Shown here: in pieces, positions 25,895 through 34,902 of the stretch
Layout: the number at the start of each line of letters is the position of its first letter
Position numbering within the stretch: the first letter of the stretch is position 1
Origin: an uncultured Psychroserpens sp.
GTDB lineage: Bacteria > Bacteroidota > Bacteroidia > Flavobacteriales > Flavobacteriaceae
Reading direction: 5' to 3'
Assembly: GCF_947503375.1 (NCBI RefSeq)
Contig: NZ_CANNDQ010000007.1
Location: 1-64,000 of the forward strand
Length of the DNA: 64,000 nt
Notes under the pieces: model-generated
Told to the model about the DNA's origin: nothing
Database searches by the model: none
Seen by the model: the letters and a program-made list of their open reading frames with translations, nothing else
Program-made: the position numbers and the translations under genes

Positions 25895-26218
25895 ATGAAC
25901 AAAAAAGACAATCTTAAGCGCGTAATTGTTGATTTTAAAAAATTAACACCAGAAATTTTAGCCTTGTTAGTAGATAAATATCCCGACGGCTATGACGATG
26001 ATCAAATCATCTCATTTAAAAATGCTAATAATGAAATTATTGAGGCTGTAGAGGTTACTACTACAGATACTAAATATTTGGTAAAGGTTAGTACTAAACT
26101 AGCGGTAACCATGGAAAATTATGATGAAGAGGACTATGAAGATTTTGATAATGATGATCCTGAAGCAGTTCAAGATCCCAATATGAGTTCAGACGAATTG
26201 TCTGATGACGATGACTGA
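25895..26218 (+). CDS. Small acidic protein of the polyamine operon
   Basis: The 107-residue cytoplasmic protein has an N-terminal alpha/beta segment (residues 1-75) and a strongly acidic tail rich in Asp and Glu (about 30 residues, ending SDDDD). I do not recognise the family. The negative tail might bind polyamines or basic protein surfaces, but that is only a suggestion from charge. It starts 2 nt after the deoxyhypusine-synthase-like gene and its stop codon shares a base with the next start, so it is clearly in the operon. Confidence 0.65.
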   Translation: MNKKDNLKRVIVDFKKLTPEILALLVDKYPDGYDDDQIISFKNANNEIIEAVEVTTTDTKYLVKVSTKLAVTMENYDEEDYEDFDNDDPEAVQDPNMSSDELSDDDD

Positions 26219-26991
26219 TGTTTAAAGTTATTGCTTATCAGGTTGCTAATGCTATTAATATCAAAAAAGCAAGGCAACAATTGGATTGGAAACTTTTATT
26301 TCAAGATAGCGATGAGTTGTTCTATGAATACAATGCTGATAAATTTGTATACTTATTCCAATATGGAATGGTAAGCTTCTTCAATTTAACTTCAGCTGAA
26401 ATCAATCAGGTGTTAGTTGAGATTAAATCATTTTGTAATGCCTACATTGCAGAAAAGCTTTCAGAAGAAATTAATGTAAGTATTGAAGATTCTCTTAAGG
26501 TTGAATTCGATAAAATTATTTTACCAGAAATAAATGCAGAGATGATTCGTTTAGTGATGCTAAATGCGTCTCAGTCTGTTGCACTAACACGTTATTCAGA
26601 AATTACTGAGGCCTTACTTATTGAGACCAATGAACATACTAAATATTTAGAAGCAAAAGGTAAGTTAGACATTTCGGGACCCAAATTGAAACGTTTTATT
26701 GGCAAAACTTTAAATATCAAAAATAAGATTTCTGAAAACCTTTATATATTTGATGCACCAGACATTGTTTGGGAAGATGAAACCTTGAATAAACTTAACT
26801 TAGACTTAAAACAAACCTTTGACCTAAAAGATCGTTATCGTTTTATTCATGATCGGATTAATATTATCAAAGAGAATTTAGAGCTTTTTAAAGATATTAT
26901 GGATCATAAAGAAAGTAGTAAACTGGAATGGATTATCATTATTCTAATTCTAGTTGAAGTTGTAGATATGTTTATTTTAAAACTTATCTAA
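26218..26991 (+). CDS. RMD1/YagE family (DUF155) membrane-anchored protein
   Basis: The 257-residue protein fits the RMD1/DUF155 family: an N-terminal alpha/beta domain, the long helical part with RLVMLNASQSVALTRYSE and YRFIHDRINIIKENLELFKDIMDH, and a single C-terminal transmembrane helix (about residues 237-255) after the family signature KLEWIIIILI. Family members in yeast mitochondria affect translation and division; in bacteria the role is unknown. It is the last gene of the polyamine operon and overlaps the previous stop codon by one base. Confidence 0.8.
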   Translation: MFKVIAYQVANAINIKKARQQLDWKLLFQDSDELFYEYNADKFVYLFQYGMVSFFNLTSAEINQVLVEIKSFCNAYIAEKLSEEINVSIEDSLKVEFDKIILPEINAEMIRLVMLNASQSVALTRYSEITEALLIETNEHTKYLEAKGKLDISGPKLKRFIGKTLNIKNKISENLYIFDAPDIVWEDETLNKLNLDLKQTFDLKDRYRFIHDRINIIKENLELFKDIMDHKESSKLEWIIIILILVEVVDMFILKLI

Positions 26992-27032
26992 TCAAAGTAA
27001 GACTTCAATAATAGCTCTAATTAAAGTCAAGT

Positions 27033-27075
27033 AAAAAGGAAAGACTAACTAATTTTTGTTGGTTTTTCCTTTTTT
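27033..27075. terminator. Bidirectional terminator at the end of the polyamine operon
   Basis: The arms aaaaaggaaa (27033-27042) and tttccttttt (27065-27074) pair across a 22-nt loop. The right half lies inside the 3' end of the convergent glycosyltransferase gene, so the signal serves both directions. Confidence 0.6.
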
Positions 27076-28415
27076 ATAAAAACTTCCCATACAAAAAAGG
27101 CATAGACCATAATGTATTCTATGGAAATTATCCATAAGTTTTCAGATTTATCGGCTTTGTTAATATTGAGGTATGCCAAATAGCTCAATATTATCATAAA
27201 GCTCCATACTATTGGGTATCTGTAGTTTGTATACACACATAGTATTACTAATGTAGCTAAATACCAGGGATGTATAGTGGTACTTAAAAAAAGGTAGATG
27301 GTAAAAACCAATAACATATTTGAGATAAGTACTCGAATATTGAAGTTCTTTTTACAAAGAGCTATTGCTACAACAAACAAAAAAACAATCAAGGGTAAAA
27401 TTTTACCTATGATTTTAATTTCATTATAACCTCTAAACCAATATCCAATTTCACGAAAGAGATAGTAAATACTCGCATTGAATTCGAAATTCTGAAACCA
27501 AAGACCTACAGTTTTTGAGTAATTGTTTACAAAATCCAGAGAGAAGAAAGGAGCAAAGAGAATAAGTGTCGAAATACCAATAATGCTGTAAAACCCAATG
27601 AGACACATGATTCCCTTTCTTGTGGTTTCGCTTTTTTTAATGAAAAACCAAAACACCAATGGTAGAAACAAAAGCGGTATAAGTTTTACTGAAACTGATA
27701 AAGCAAATACAATTGCTGCCCATTTCCATTTGCCTAAGTGTAATAAATACAAACTCCATATAAGAAAGAAGATCATTACACCTTCAAAATGAAGATTACC
27801 CGTAAGCTCTATAATAATAAATGGATTTAGAAGATACCAAAAGATATTCTTAACAGGAATATTCAATTGTTTTAATAATCGCTTTCCGTAGAAAAAAATT
27901 CCTAGATCGGCTAAAATAATGATGAGTCTTAAACCAATTACTGTGCCTAAAATACTGTGCTTAGAAAATAAATTTGCGATTATAAAGCACAATTGATTTA
28001 CTGGAGGATAGTTTGTAAAATGACTCCCATTGAGCTCACCCATCCCAGCATATAAGGCTTCGGCTTGTTTCACAGGTAAATCACCAGATTGTATGAAAGA
28101 CTCAGGCGTATATAAATATGGATTGAATCCTTCTAGAATCATGCGACCATCCCAAATAAAACGATAAAAGTCTTGAGATAGATTTGGAATTGCCAAAATA
28201 AAGATTGCACGACTTAAAAACGCTATTACGGTTAAGAACCTGATGTTGTTTTTGGTGAATTTTAGAAGTATAACAAATACCAACCAAAGCAAACTATATA
28301 AGCTAACAAGCTTTATGTAATCGGTTCTAATTAAATCATAAGCGAAGCACCAATAGAGGAACAAGCTAACAAATGTGAGCAGTAAAGGAACTTTATTAAG
28401 CTTCCAAAACTGCAT
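27045..28415 (-). CDS. Polytopic GT-C-type glycosyltransferase (mannosyltransferase-like)
   Basis: This 456-residue integral membrane protein has about ten to twelve hydrophobic helices. The first periplasmic loop contains SQDFYRFIWDGRMILEGFNPY, typical of lipid-phosphate-sugar-dependent GT-C mannosyltransferases (GT87-like), which transfer sugars outside the membrane. It shares a base with the end of the preceding processive glycosyltransferase gene, and a polyprenyl-phosphate-sugar synthase gene lies just upstream. That enzyme could supply its donor. The acceptor is unknown. Confidence 0.75.
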   Translation of the reverse strand: MQFWKLNKVPLLLTFVSLFLYWCFAYDLIRTDYIKLVSLYSLLWLVFVILLKFTKNNIRFLTVIAFLSRAIFILAIPNLSQDFYRFIWDGRMILEGFNPYLYTPESFIQSGDLPVKQAEALYAGMGELNGSHFTNYPPVNQLCFIIANLFSKHSILGTVIGLRLIIILADLGIFFYGKRLLKQLNIPVKNIFWYLLNPFIIIELTGNLHFEGVMIFFLIWSLYLLHLGKWKWAAIVFALSVSVKLIPLLFLPLVFWFFIKKSETTRKGIMCLIGFYSIIGISTLILFAPFFSLDFVNNYSKTVGLWFQNFEFNASIYYLFREIGYWFRGYNEIKIIGKILPLIVFLFVVAIALCKKNFNIRVLISNMLLVFTIYLFLSTTIHPWYLATLVILCVYTNYRYPIVWSFMIILSYLAYLNINKADKSENLWIISIEYIMVYAFFVWEVFIKKEKPTKIS

Positions 28416-29905
28416 TACATCTTAGATGAAAGCGATTTAAAAAATACATAACCAAACCCTATAAATAACATTAAATGGAATGGGAATAATCCAAAATCAC
28501 CTCCTTGATCACCAACAATAAATGCGCTGTAAAGACCAAACCCAAAGTAGAGCATCAAAAGGCCTTCAATAATCACATGAGGTGATAACTTCTTTCTAAG
28601 GTATTTGTTACCTTTCCATGAATCACGCAAGGTACTAATGTTGAATTTTGGTGTACGAACAAACTCACTGCGCTTTCCTACATGTCCTTCTAATACAGCT
28701 ATTGAGTTATGAAGTGAAAAGCCCATTGCTATCGAGAAAAACGTAAAGAACATAGCGATGTAACCAAAAAATTTCTTAAAACCACTACCATAAATTTGTT
28801 TATACATAAACCAATAACAAATAAAGAAAATAACAGTACTCATTACGAAAAAGCTCATAAAGTAAAAGTAAAAACGTAAATGTGCGTATTCGTTTTTGAT
28901 ATATAGCATTGGGATACTCAAAACAGCAACTATGAATACATTCAAGAACATAGTGCTATTCAGTAAATGTAATAAACCGTGTACCTTAGTTTTTGTTGAG
29001 ATATTTTTAGATTTTATAACGCGCCAAAGCATTTTTCTAAAGTTTTCTGCACCACCTTTATTCCACCTAAATTGCTGTGATCGCGCTGCACTTATTACTA
29101 CTGGTAACTCAGCTGGAGTCTCTACATCTTCAAGATATTTGAATTTCCAGTTTTTGAGTTGTGCTCTATAACTTAAATCTAAATCTTCAGTTAAAGTATC
29201 TCCTTCCCAATTTCCAGCATCAATAATACACTCTTTTCTCCAAATGCCAGCAGTACCATTGAAGTTAATAAAATGTCCTTTACTGTTTCTTCCTACTTGT
29301 TCTAAGGTGAAATGCGCATCGAGAGCAAATGCTTGTATTTTGGTTAAAATGGAATAATTTCTATTAATGTGTCCCCAACGTGTTTGTACTACACCAATAC
29401 GATGGTCTTTAAAATAAGGTATTGTGCGTTTTAGCCAATTCTTTTTCGGGAGAAAATCGGCATCAAAAATAGCGATATATTCCCCTTTTGCTATTTTCAG
29501 CCCTTCTTTTAAAGCACCAGCTTTGAATCCAGTTCTATCTGTTCTCGTAATGTGCTTAATATCTAAACCATTAGTTTGTAGCTTTTCTATTTGTTGTCGT
29601 GTAGATATAACGGTTTCGTCTGTAGAGTCATCTAGAACTTGAATTTCTAACTTGTCTTTCGGGTAATCGATCAATGCAATGTTATTAAGCAACCGCTCCA
29701 TAACATACATTTCATTGAATACAGGTAGTTGTATGGTGACAAATGGAACTTCGTTTGGCTTAGATAAATCGAAAGTTTCACAAGGGTCATTTACTTTTTT
29801 AGATGATAAGTAGTTATAAAGTAAGTTGAGCTGTGCTAGCGCATACATGAAAATGAGCAATATAGCTATTGTGTAAATAACGATTATGATAGTTTCAAGA
29901 ATCAT
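28415..29905 (-). CDS. Membrane glycosyltransferase, family 2 (cellulose-synthase-like)
   Basis: The 496-residue protein has an N-terminal helix and a cytosolic GT2 domain with VLDDSTDET, the DAD metal-binding motif (FDADFLPKKNWL), the acceptor motif TEDLDLSYR and the QxxRW-type motif QQFRWNKGG. At least four transmembrane helices follow. This layout is that of processive or single-addition membrane glycosyltransferases that work on polysaccharides or glycolipids. The gene overlaps its upstream neighbour by 4 bp and its downstream neighbour by 1 bp, so the three glycosyltransferases are translationally coupled. Confidence 0.85.
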   Translation of the reverse strand: MILETIIIVIYTIAILLIFMYALAQLNLLYNYLSSKKVNDPCETFDLSKPNEVPFVTIQLPVFNEMYVMERLLNNIALIDYPKDKLEIQVLDDSTDETVISTRQQIEKLQTNGLDIKHITRTDRTGFKAGALKEGLKIAKGEYIAIFDADFLPKKNWLKRTIPYFKDHRIGVVQTRWGHINRNYSILTKIQAFALDAHFTLEQVGRNSKGHFINFNGTAGIWRKECIIDAGNWEGDTLTEDLDLSYRAQLKNWKFKYLEDVETPAELPVVISAARSQQFRWNKGGAENFRKMLWRVIKSKNISTKTKVHGLLHLLNSTMFLNVFIVAVLSIPMLYIKNEYAHLRFYFYFMSFFVMSTVIFFICYWFMYKQIYGSGFKKFFGYIAMFFTFFSIAMGFSLHNSIAVLEGHVGKRSEFVRTPKFNISTLRDSWKGNKYLRKKLSPHVIIEGLLMLYFGFGLYSAFIVGDQGGDFGLFPFHLMLFIGFGYVFFKSLSSKM

Positions 29906-30594
29906 TTTTTAAAACTGTATTTAAAAATCCAACCTAAGATTTTTACGCCTGCAAATATAGCACCTTTTAACGTACCTGAAACTTTTGAGACACCTATTCT
30001 ATTCCTGTAATTTACAGGGACTTCTGTATAATTTAATTTTTGCCGCAAGACTTTTAATTGCATTTCAACTGTCCAACCATAAGTTTTATCCTCCATTTGT
30101 AGCAGTAAAAGCGTGTCATATTTAATTGCTCTAAAAGGCCCAAGGTCTGTGAATTTAGCATTAAAGATCATTTTCATTAATGTTGTTGCCAACCAATTTC
30201 CAAAAATTTGAGGGAAGGTCATTGATCCTTTTTCTCTTAATGTTTTTACTCTTGCGCCAACCACAAAATCAAGATTCTCATTTATAATTGGAGATACAAT
30301 TTTATTCAAATCTTCAGGATAATCACTGTAATCACCATCTAAAAATACAATAATATCAGGTTTGTTTTGCTGTTTAGACACATAATCCATTCCTTTTAAA
30401 CAAGCGTAACCATATCCTTTTCTAGATTCTAAAAGTACTGTAGCACCAGCATTTTTGGCATTAATTTCAGTATCATCGTTTGAATTATTACTAACAACAA
30501 TTATTTCATCAACAATTTCTGGAATATCTTTTATAACATGTGCTATGGAAGCTCCTTCATTGTAAGCAGGAATGATGACTTTTATATGTGTCAT
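29902..30594 (-). CDS. Glycosyltransferase family 2, polyprenyl-phosphate-sugar-synthase-like
   Basis: This 230-residue GT2 enzyme resembles dolichol/polyprenyl-phosphate mannosyl- or glucosyltransferases. It has IIPAYNEGASI at the N-terminus, VSNNSNDDT, the donor/metal motif FLDGDYSDYPED, and RNRIGVSKVSGT near the C-terminus. It has no clear transmembrane helix except for a hydrophobic C-terminal segment (FAGVKILGWIFKYSF). It probably makes a lipid-linked sugar used by the GT-C enzyme two genes downstream. Overlaps of 4 bp with both neighbours mark an operon. Confidence 0.82.
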   Translation of the reverse strand: MTHIKVIIPAYNEGASIAHVIKDIPEIVDEIIVVSNNSNDDTEINAKNAGATVLLESRKGYGYACLKGMDYVSKQQNKPDIIVFLDGDYSDYPEDLNKIVSPIINENLDFVVGARVKTLREKGSMTFPQIFGNWLATTLMKMIFNAKFTDLGPFRAIKYDTLLLLQMEDKTYGWTVEMQLKVLRQKLNYTEVPVNYRNRIGVSKVSGTLKGAIFAGVKILGWIFKYSFKK

Positions 30595-31067
30595 TGGAGG
30601 TCTCTTAAACTATTTTCTTTTCTAAATGAACGAAAATCTGTCCATTCTTTAATCTTCTTTCCTTCAACATATTTAACCGCAGATATTAATTTCTCATTTT
30701 TATACATGAGGCAATATCCGTTTTTTTGATTGTTTTTTAACTGACATTTGTGATTTATTTTTTCTTGTGAATCATAAAATAACCACCATTTTATTTTTTT
30801 GTCATTGAGATAGTGACCTTCACTTTCCTTAGTGCCATCTGCTCTATATATTCGCCAATATTTTATTTTCTTACCTTCTTTATAATGACCTTCACTTTTG
30901 AGATTGCCATTTTTATGATAGAATTTCCAGTACCTTACTTTTTGAGTATTATTAATCCAGCCTTCAGAAGCTAGAGAGCCACTTTCAAAATAAGTACGTT
31001 GATATGTTTTCTGCGCATGAATACTAACGCTTAAAAGCACTGTAATGATTAAGAAGCTGTATTTCAT
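30591..31067 (-). CDS. Secreted MORN-like repeat protein (YwqK type)
   Basis: The 158-residue protein has a signal peptide of about 18 residues ending HAQ, then four to five repeats of about 23 residues with the pattern W-x-F/Y-Y-x-x-G-x-K-x-S-E-G-x-Y (for example HKNGNLKSEGHYKEGKKIKY). These form a beta-hairpin ladder like those of the YwqK/MORN class. Such repeats mediate binding rather than catalysis. It overlaps the polyprenyl-phosphate-sugar-synthase-like gene by 4 bp and therefore heads the glycosyltransferase operon, though a redox gene ends only 8 nt upstream. Confidence 0.72.
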   Translation of the reverse strand: MKYSFLIITVLLSVSIHAQKTYQRTYFESGSLASEGWINNTQKVRYWKFYHKNGNLKSEGHYKEGKKIKYWRIYRADGTKESEGHYLNDKKIKWWLFYDSQEKINHKCQLKNNQKNGYCLMYKNEKLISAVKYVEGKKIKEWTDFRSFRKENSLRDLQ

Positions 31068-31075
31068 TTTTGAAA

Positions 31076-32665
31076 TTATTTCTGGTTCACTAAATCCATT
31101 AGATCAACGTCATTTCCTAATAAAATTTCTGTTGGGTTGATTCGACCTTTCATCGTATCATTCTCTAACTTTAAAACACCTCTAGGGCAAACAGCAGAAC
31201 AAATACCACAACCTACACAACTTGAACGCACAATGTTTTCTCCTTTTTGGGCATAAGCGCGAACATCAATTCCCATTTCGCAGTATGTAGAACAGTTACC
31301 GCACGAAATGCATTGACCTCCATTTGTCGTGATTCTAAAACGAGAGAACATACGCTGTTGAAAGCCTAATATAGCTGCCATAGGGCAACCAAATCTACAC
31401 CATACTCTGTTTCCAAAAATAGGATAGAACCCAGTACCAATAACACCAGAAAAAATAGCACCAATCAAAAAGCCATATGTAGATCTTAATGTTTCTGCTT
31501 TAAATAAGAAGAGTTTTGTTTCTGAACTGAATAGATGTATGCCAATAAGCGCAATTATAATTACAAAGTAGCCAATTGCGCCATATTTTGCATCTTTACC
31601 TAGCTCATTACGTTTGAAGATCATTGTTAGAACGAAGACTAAGGTCAAGAATCCAGCTACAGCATATAAAAAGACCGCTCTAGTTAGCCAATACTTGTTT
31701 GGATCGTAACCTAAATAAGTGTATATCACAGCAGTAGTCATTAAAACAACAAATACTAAGACACTGTGTATTACCCAGCGCTCAACTCGCCATGCTTTTT
31801 GACTTTTATCACTTAATTGTCTGAATGCATCTCCAGCAGTTTCTGCTAATCCGCCACAGCCGCAAACCCAAGAACAATACCAGCGTTTACCATATTTAAA
31901 GGTTAGAATTGGTGTGATGACAAAGATAGACAAGATACCAAAAATGAGCATAGCCATACCAATAGTTCCACCATTAATGAATGCATTAATACGATATTGC
32001 TCAAAATTGTAATAGTTAAGTGGCCATACATTTTTAAGATCATAATAAGGTAGATCAGAATTCATAACATACATGAACTCTGGAATTAAAAAAGCAAAAG
32101 CTAATTGAAAGAACATTACAGAAATGGTTCTAATCTGTTCATAGCGATTGTGTCTGTATTTAAGAATAAACTTATAACCAAAGGCTAAGATAGCTATGGT
32201 GTATAGTGTGCCATAAACAAACCATTGGCTTGCAGGCCTACCGCTTAAGAGTTTGCTTAATGGATCAAATAAAGCAATCAAACCTGTATTTGCTTCACCA
32301 TTAGTACTAGCACCAAGTAAGCCTTCATAGAAATACAATACCACATAAAAAGAGGTTAATATAATTCCAGTTAACCAGCCTAATGTGCCTCGAGATGAAA
32401 TTGACTTAAACCATACGCCATCGTTTCTGATTCCCTTTAATTTAGTCAAGTAAGCATCGTTAGCATAAATTACAGTGCCAATACTTATCATTACTAAAGA
32501 AAGAGTAAGCATGATAGATGCTTTAGGTAATTTAATATTGAAAAGTGCTAACACTAAAATAAACAGTCCTACTACACCTAATCCAACAGCTAGTTTTTGT
32601 TTTTTTGATAGGTCTTGAGCGTCTGGTTTTGCTAGAGACATGCTTGGGTTTAATTTGTTACTCAT
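31076..32665 (-). CDS. Membrane 4Fe-4S protein (NapH/polyferredoxin-like)
   Basis: This 529-residue inner-membrane protein has about ten helices. Conserved cysteine sets on the cytoplasmic side are CSWVCGCGG (about residue 270), CRFGCPMA (about residue 425) and a C-terminal two-cluster ferredoxin region, CISCGNCSTYC and CVGCGICSAVCPRG. This pattern matches NapH/CcoG/RdxA-type electron-transfer proteins. It begins 2 nt from the end of the FAD-dependent oxidoreductase gene, suggesting a two-component electron path from NAD(P)H through FAD to membrane Fe-S centres. The final acceptor is not evident. Confidence 0.85.
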   Translation of the reverse strand: MSNKLNPSMSLAKPDAQDLSKKQKLAVGLGVVGLFILVLALFNIKLPKASIMLTLSLVMISIGTVIYANDAYLTKLKGIRNDGVWFKSISSRGTLGWLTGIILTSFYVVLYFYEGLLGASTNGEANTGLIALFDPLSKLLSGRPASQWFVYGTLYTIAILAFGYKFILKYRHNRYEQIRTISVMFFQLAFAFLIPEFMYVMNSDLPYYDLKNVWPLNYYNFEQYRINAFINGGTIGMAMLIFGILSIFVITPILTFKYGKRWYCSWVCGCGGLAETAGDAFRQLSDKSQKAWRVERWVIHSVLVFVVLMTTAVIYTYLGYDPNKYWLTRAVFLYAVAGFLTLVFVLTMIFKRNELGKDAKYGAIGYFVIIIALIGIHLFSSETKLFLFKAETLRSTYGFLIGAIFSGVIGTGFYPIFGNRVWCRFGCPMAAILGFQQRMFSRFRITTNGGQCISCGNCSTYCEMGIDVRAYAQKGENIVRSSCVGCGICSAVCPRGVLKLENDTMKGRINPTEILLGNDVDLMDLVNQK

Positions 32666-32667
32666 TA

Positions 32668-33972
32668 TTATGCGGTTTGTAGTTGTTTATGATATGCGCT
32701 TAAAATACCTTCTTCAAAATGGGTGTAAAACTCTGGGTCAAAATTAGCTTCAGAAAGATGATTCATAACATAATCAACATCCCGTTTTTCTGTGAGCCAT
32801 TTATCAAAAGTTTCGTGTCGCATACGTATTCCAAAAGTATTGATGCCCAAGAACGCATTAGTCTCTTTATGATACGCTATAGTGATGCATTTGGTGTCAT
32901 CTTCATGTATCCAATGAAAATGGCGTTCATAGTCTTGTTTGTTACGTTCACTAAATACCCAGCCATAGGTTTGATATTCTATATCAAGAAATTTAGCCGA
33001 ATTGAACCAATGTCCTGGTTTGTATTGAATGCGATTGCCACAAATAGTCTGTGCTAAGGTTTCACCCATCATTCTGCCAGTATACCAAACTGCTTCAATA
33101 GGTCTGCGGTTTCCAATGGCTTCATGCTGTTCGGCACAATCACCAATTGCATAGACATCAGGAATATTGGTTTCCAGATAACGATTTACTTTTACACCAC
33201 GACCAGTTTCAATATTTGATGATTTAACAAAATCAATATTTGGTGATACACCAGCAGTCAAACCCACTACATTACAAGCTATCTCTTCACCTGTTTCTTC
33301 AATGATTACAGACTTAACCTTACCATTCTCATCACTTTTGATTTCTTTTAAGTTGGTAGACAAACGTAAATCGATATGGTGATTTTTTATATGACGGTTT
33401 ATCATTTCGCTTTCGCCTTCAGGCAAAACACCATTCCAAAAACTAGACTCACGAACTAAAAATGTTACAGGTATATTTCTAGAGTTTAACATTTCAGCTA
33501 ATTCAATTCCAATAAGTCCACCACCAACAATTACTGCACGTTTACAGACTTGGTTGTTTGGTGCATGTATTTCTAAGTTTTCTAAATCTTGTTTATGATA
33601 CATTCCCATTACACCATCTAGATCTTGACCTGGCCATCCAAATTTGTTCGGTTTACTACCTGTTGCTATGATTAATTTGTCATAATTCAAAGTTTTACCA
33701 TCGGTAAATTCTAAAGCCTTATTATCTGTGTCAATACGTTCAACATAGCCTTTTTTAAGCTCGATTCTGTTCTTTTTCCAGAATCCATGTTCATAAGGTT
33801 GTGTATGTTCAAATTTCATGTGTCCCATATAAATATACATGAGTGCTGTTCTTGAAAAGAAATACTCTGTTTCGGCAGATACGATTGTGATTTTTTTATC
33901 AGAAAGCTTTCTTATATGTCTTGCTAGTGTGACACCAGAGATTCCGTTTCCAATGATAACGATGTGCTCCAT
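32668..33972 (-). CDS. NAD(P)/FAD-dependent oxidoreductase
   Basis: This 434-residue flavoprotein is of the pyridine-nucleotide disulfide reductase-like class. FAD-binding GNGISGVTLA lies at the N-terminus, NAD(P)-binding IVGGGLIGIELAEML near residue 155, and DVYAIGDCAE near residue 275. No CxxxxC redox disulfide is visible, so it resembles nitrite-reductase-like or rubredoxin-reductase-like members rather than disulfide reductases. It is cytosolic. The gene is immediately upstream of, and probably cotranscribed with, the membrane 4Fe-4S protein, its likely electron partner. A near-consensus promoter element (TATCTTTA, minus strand) is at 34014-34007. Confidence 0.85.
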   Translation of the reverse strand: MEHIVIIGNGISGVTLARHIRKLSDKKITIVSAETEYFFSRTALMYIYMGHMKFEHTQPYEHGFWKKNRIELKKGYVERIDTDNKALEFTDGKTLNYDKLIIATGSKPNKFGWPGQDLDGVMGMYHKQDLENLEIHAPNNQVCKRAVIVGGGLIGIELAEMLNSRNIPVTFLVRESSFWNGVLPEGESEMINRHIKNHHIDLRLSTNLKEIKSDENGKVKSVIIEETGEEIACNVVGLTAGVSPNIDFVKSSNIETGRGVKVNRYLETNIPDVYAIGDCAEQHEAIGNRRPIEAVWYTGRMMGETLAQTICGNRIQYKPGHWFNSAKFLDIEYQTYGWVFSERNKQDYERHFHWIHEDDTKCITIAYHKETNAFLGINTFGIRMRHETFDKWLTEKRDVDYVMNHLSEANFDPEFYTHFEEGILSAYHKQLQTA

Positions 33973-34176
33973 AATTTTTTGGTTGTTATGACGACTCTGT
34001 CGAAACTAAAGATAAGAACTTAATTGAGCATTCTAATTTATATCTGTTTTAAATTAAGTATTCTTTGTAAGGGTTTTAAAAAAAATGAGACACTGAATTT
34101 TTTTCAAACTCCTTGTAAGTATCATGTTTTTAAACGACTTAGCGATAGTGAATTTTTCAATTTAAGACATTTAATT

Positions 34177-34884
34177 ATGAAATATAAACTATCTGTTCTA
34201 TTACTTTTTGCAAGCTTAAGTTTTAGTTTTTCTCAAGAGACATCTTCATTTTTTAAAGCTGCTGATGCTTTCTTTAAAGCAAATGTTTCAAACGGGAAAG
34301 TAGCTTATGTGAATATCAGTAAAGATCCAAAAGCGTTAAATCAATTGGTAAATATGGCAGCATCCATTTCTGTATCAGAAAATGATGACAAGACCTATCA
34401 AGCTTTTTGGATCAATGCATATAATATTTTTGTTATAAAAGGAATAATTGAGAACTATCCAATTAAATCACCTTTAGATAAAACAGGCTTCTTTGATAAA
34501 ACCCAACATAAAATTGCTGGAGAGTTGATAACATTAAATGATATTGAAAATAAGAAACTAAGAGCTCAGTTTGAAGATGCACGTTTTCATTTTGTACTTG
34601 TATGTGGCGCTATTGGCTGCCCGCCACTTATCAATAAGGCTTATCTACCTAAGACCTTAGAACGTCAATTACAGAAGCAGACAGAGATAGCACTTAATAA
34701 TCCAGGCTTTATTAAAGTAAAGAAAAATAAAGTAGAGCTTTCTGAAATTTTTAAATGGTATAAAGAAGATTTTACAAAAAATGGAACAGAAATAGCATAC
34801 ATCAACCAATTCAGAGATGAAAAGATCTCTACAAAGGTCAAAGTATCTTACTATGCTTATAACTGGAATTTAAATAAACAATAA
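34177..34884 (+). CDS. DUF547 domain protein, secreted
   Basis: The ATG at 34177 gives a 235-residue protein with a normal signal peptide ending SFSQ; the open frame continues upstream to 34024, but that stretch does not look coding. The DUF547 domain is clear: AFWINAYNIFVIKGIIENYPI, then LNDIENKKLR, FHFVLVCGAIGCPPL with two Cys, and the C-terminal LSEIFKWYKEDF block. The fold has been compared to papain-like enzymes, but the activity is unknown. A second DUF547 protein is encoded at 39704-40597 in the arsenosugar locus. It is followed after 18 nt by an outer-membrane protein gene. Confidence 0.85.
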   Translation: MKYKLSVLLLFASLSFSFSQETSSFFKAADAFFKANVSNGKVAYVNISKDPKALNQLVNMAASISVSENDDKTYQAFWINAYNIFVIKGIIENYPIKSPLDKTGFFDKTQHKIAGELITLNDIENKKLRAQFEDARFHFVLVCGAIGCPPLINKAYLPKTLERQLQKQTEIALNNPGFIKVKKNKVELSEIFKWYKEDFTKNGTEIAYINQFRDEKISTKVKVSYYAYNWNLNKQ

Positions 34885-34902
34885 CTATCAAATACAACTA
34901 AA

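Noticed and set aside
34024..34176. Upstream extension of the first DUF547 gene
   Set aside because: The added residues do not resemble the family and would place the signal peptide in the middle of the protein.
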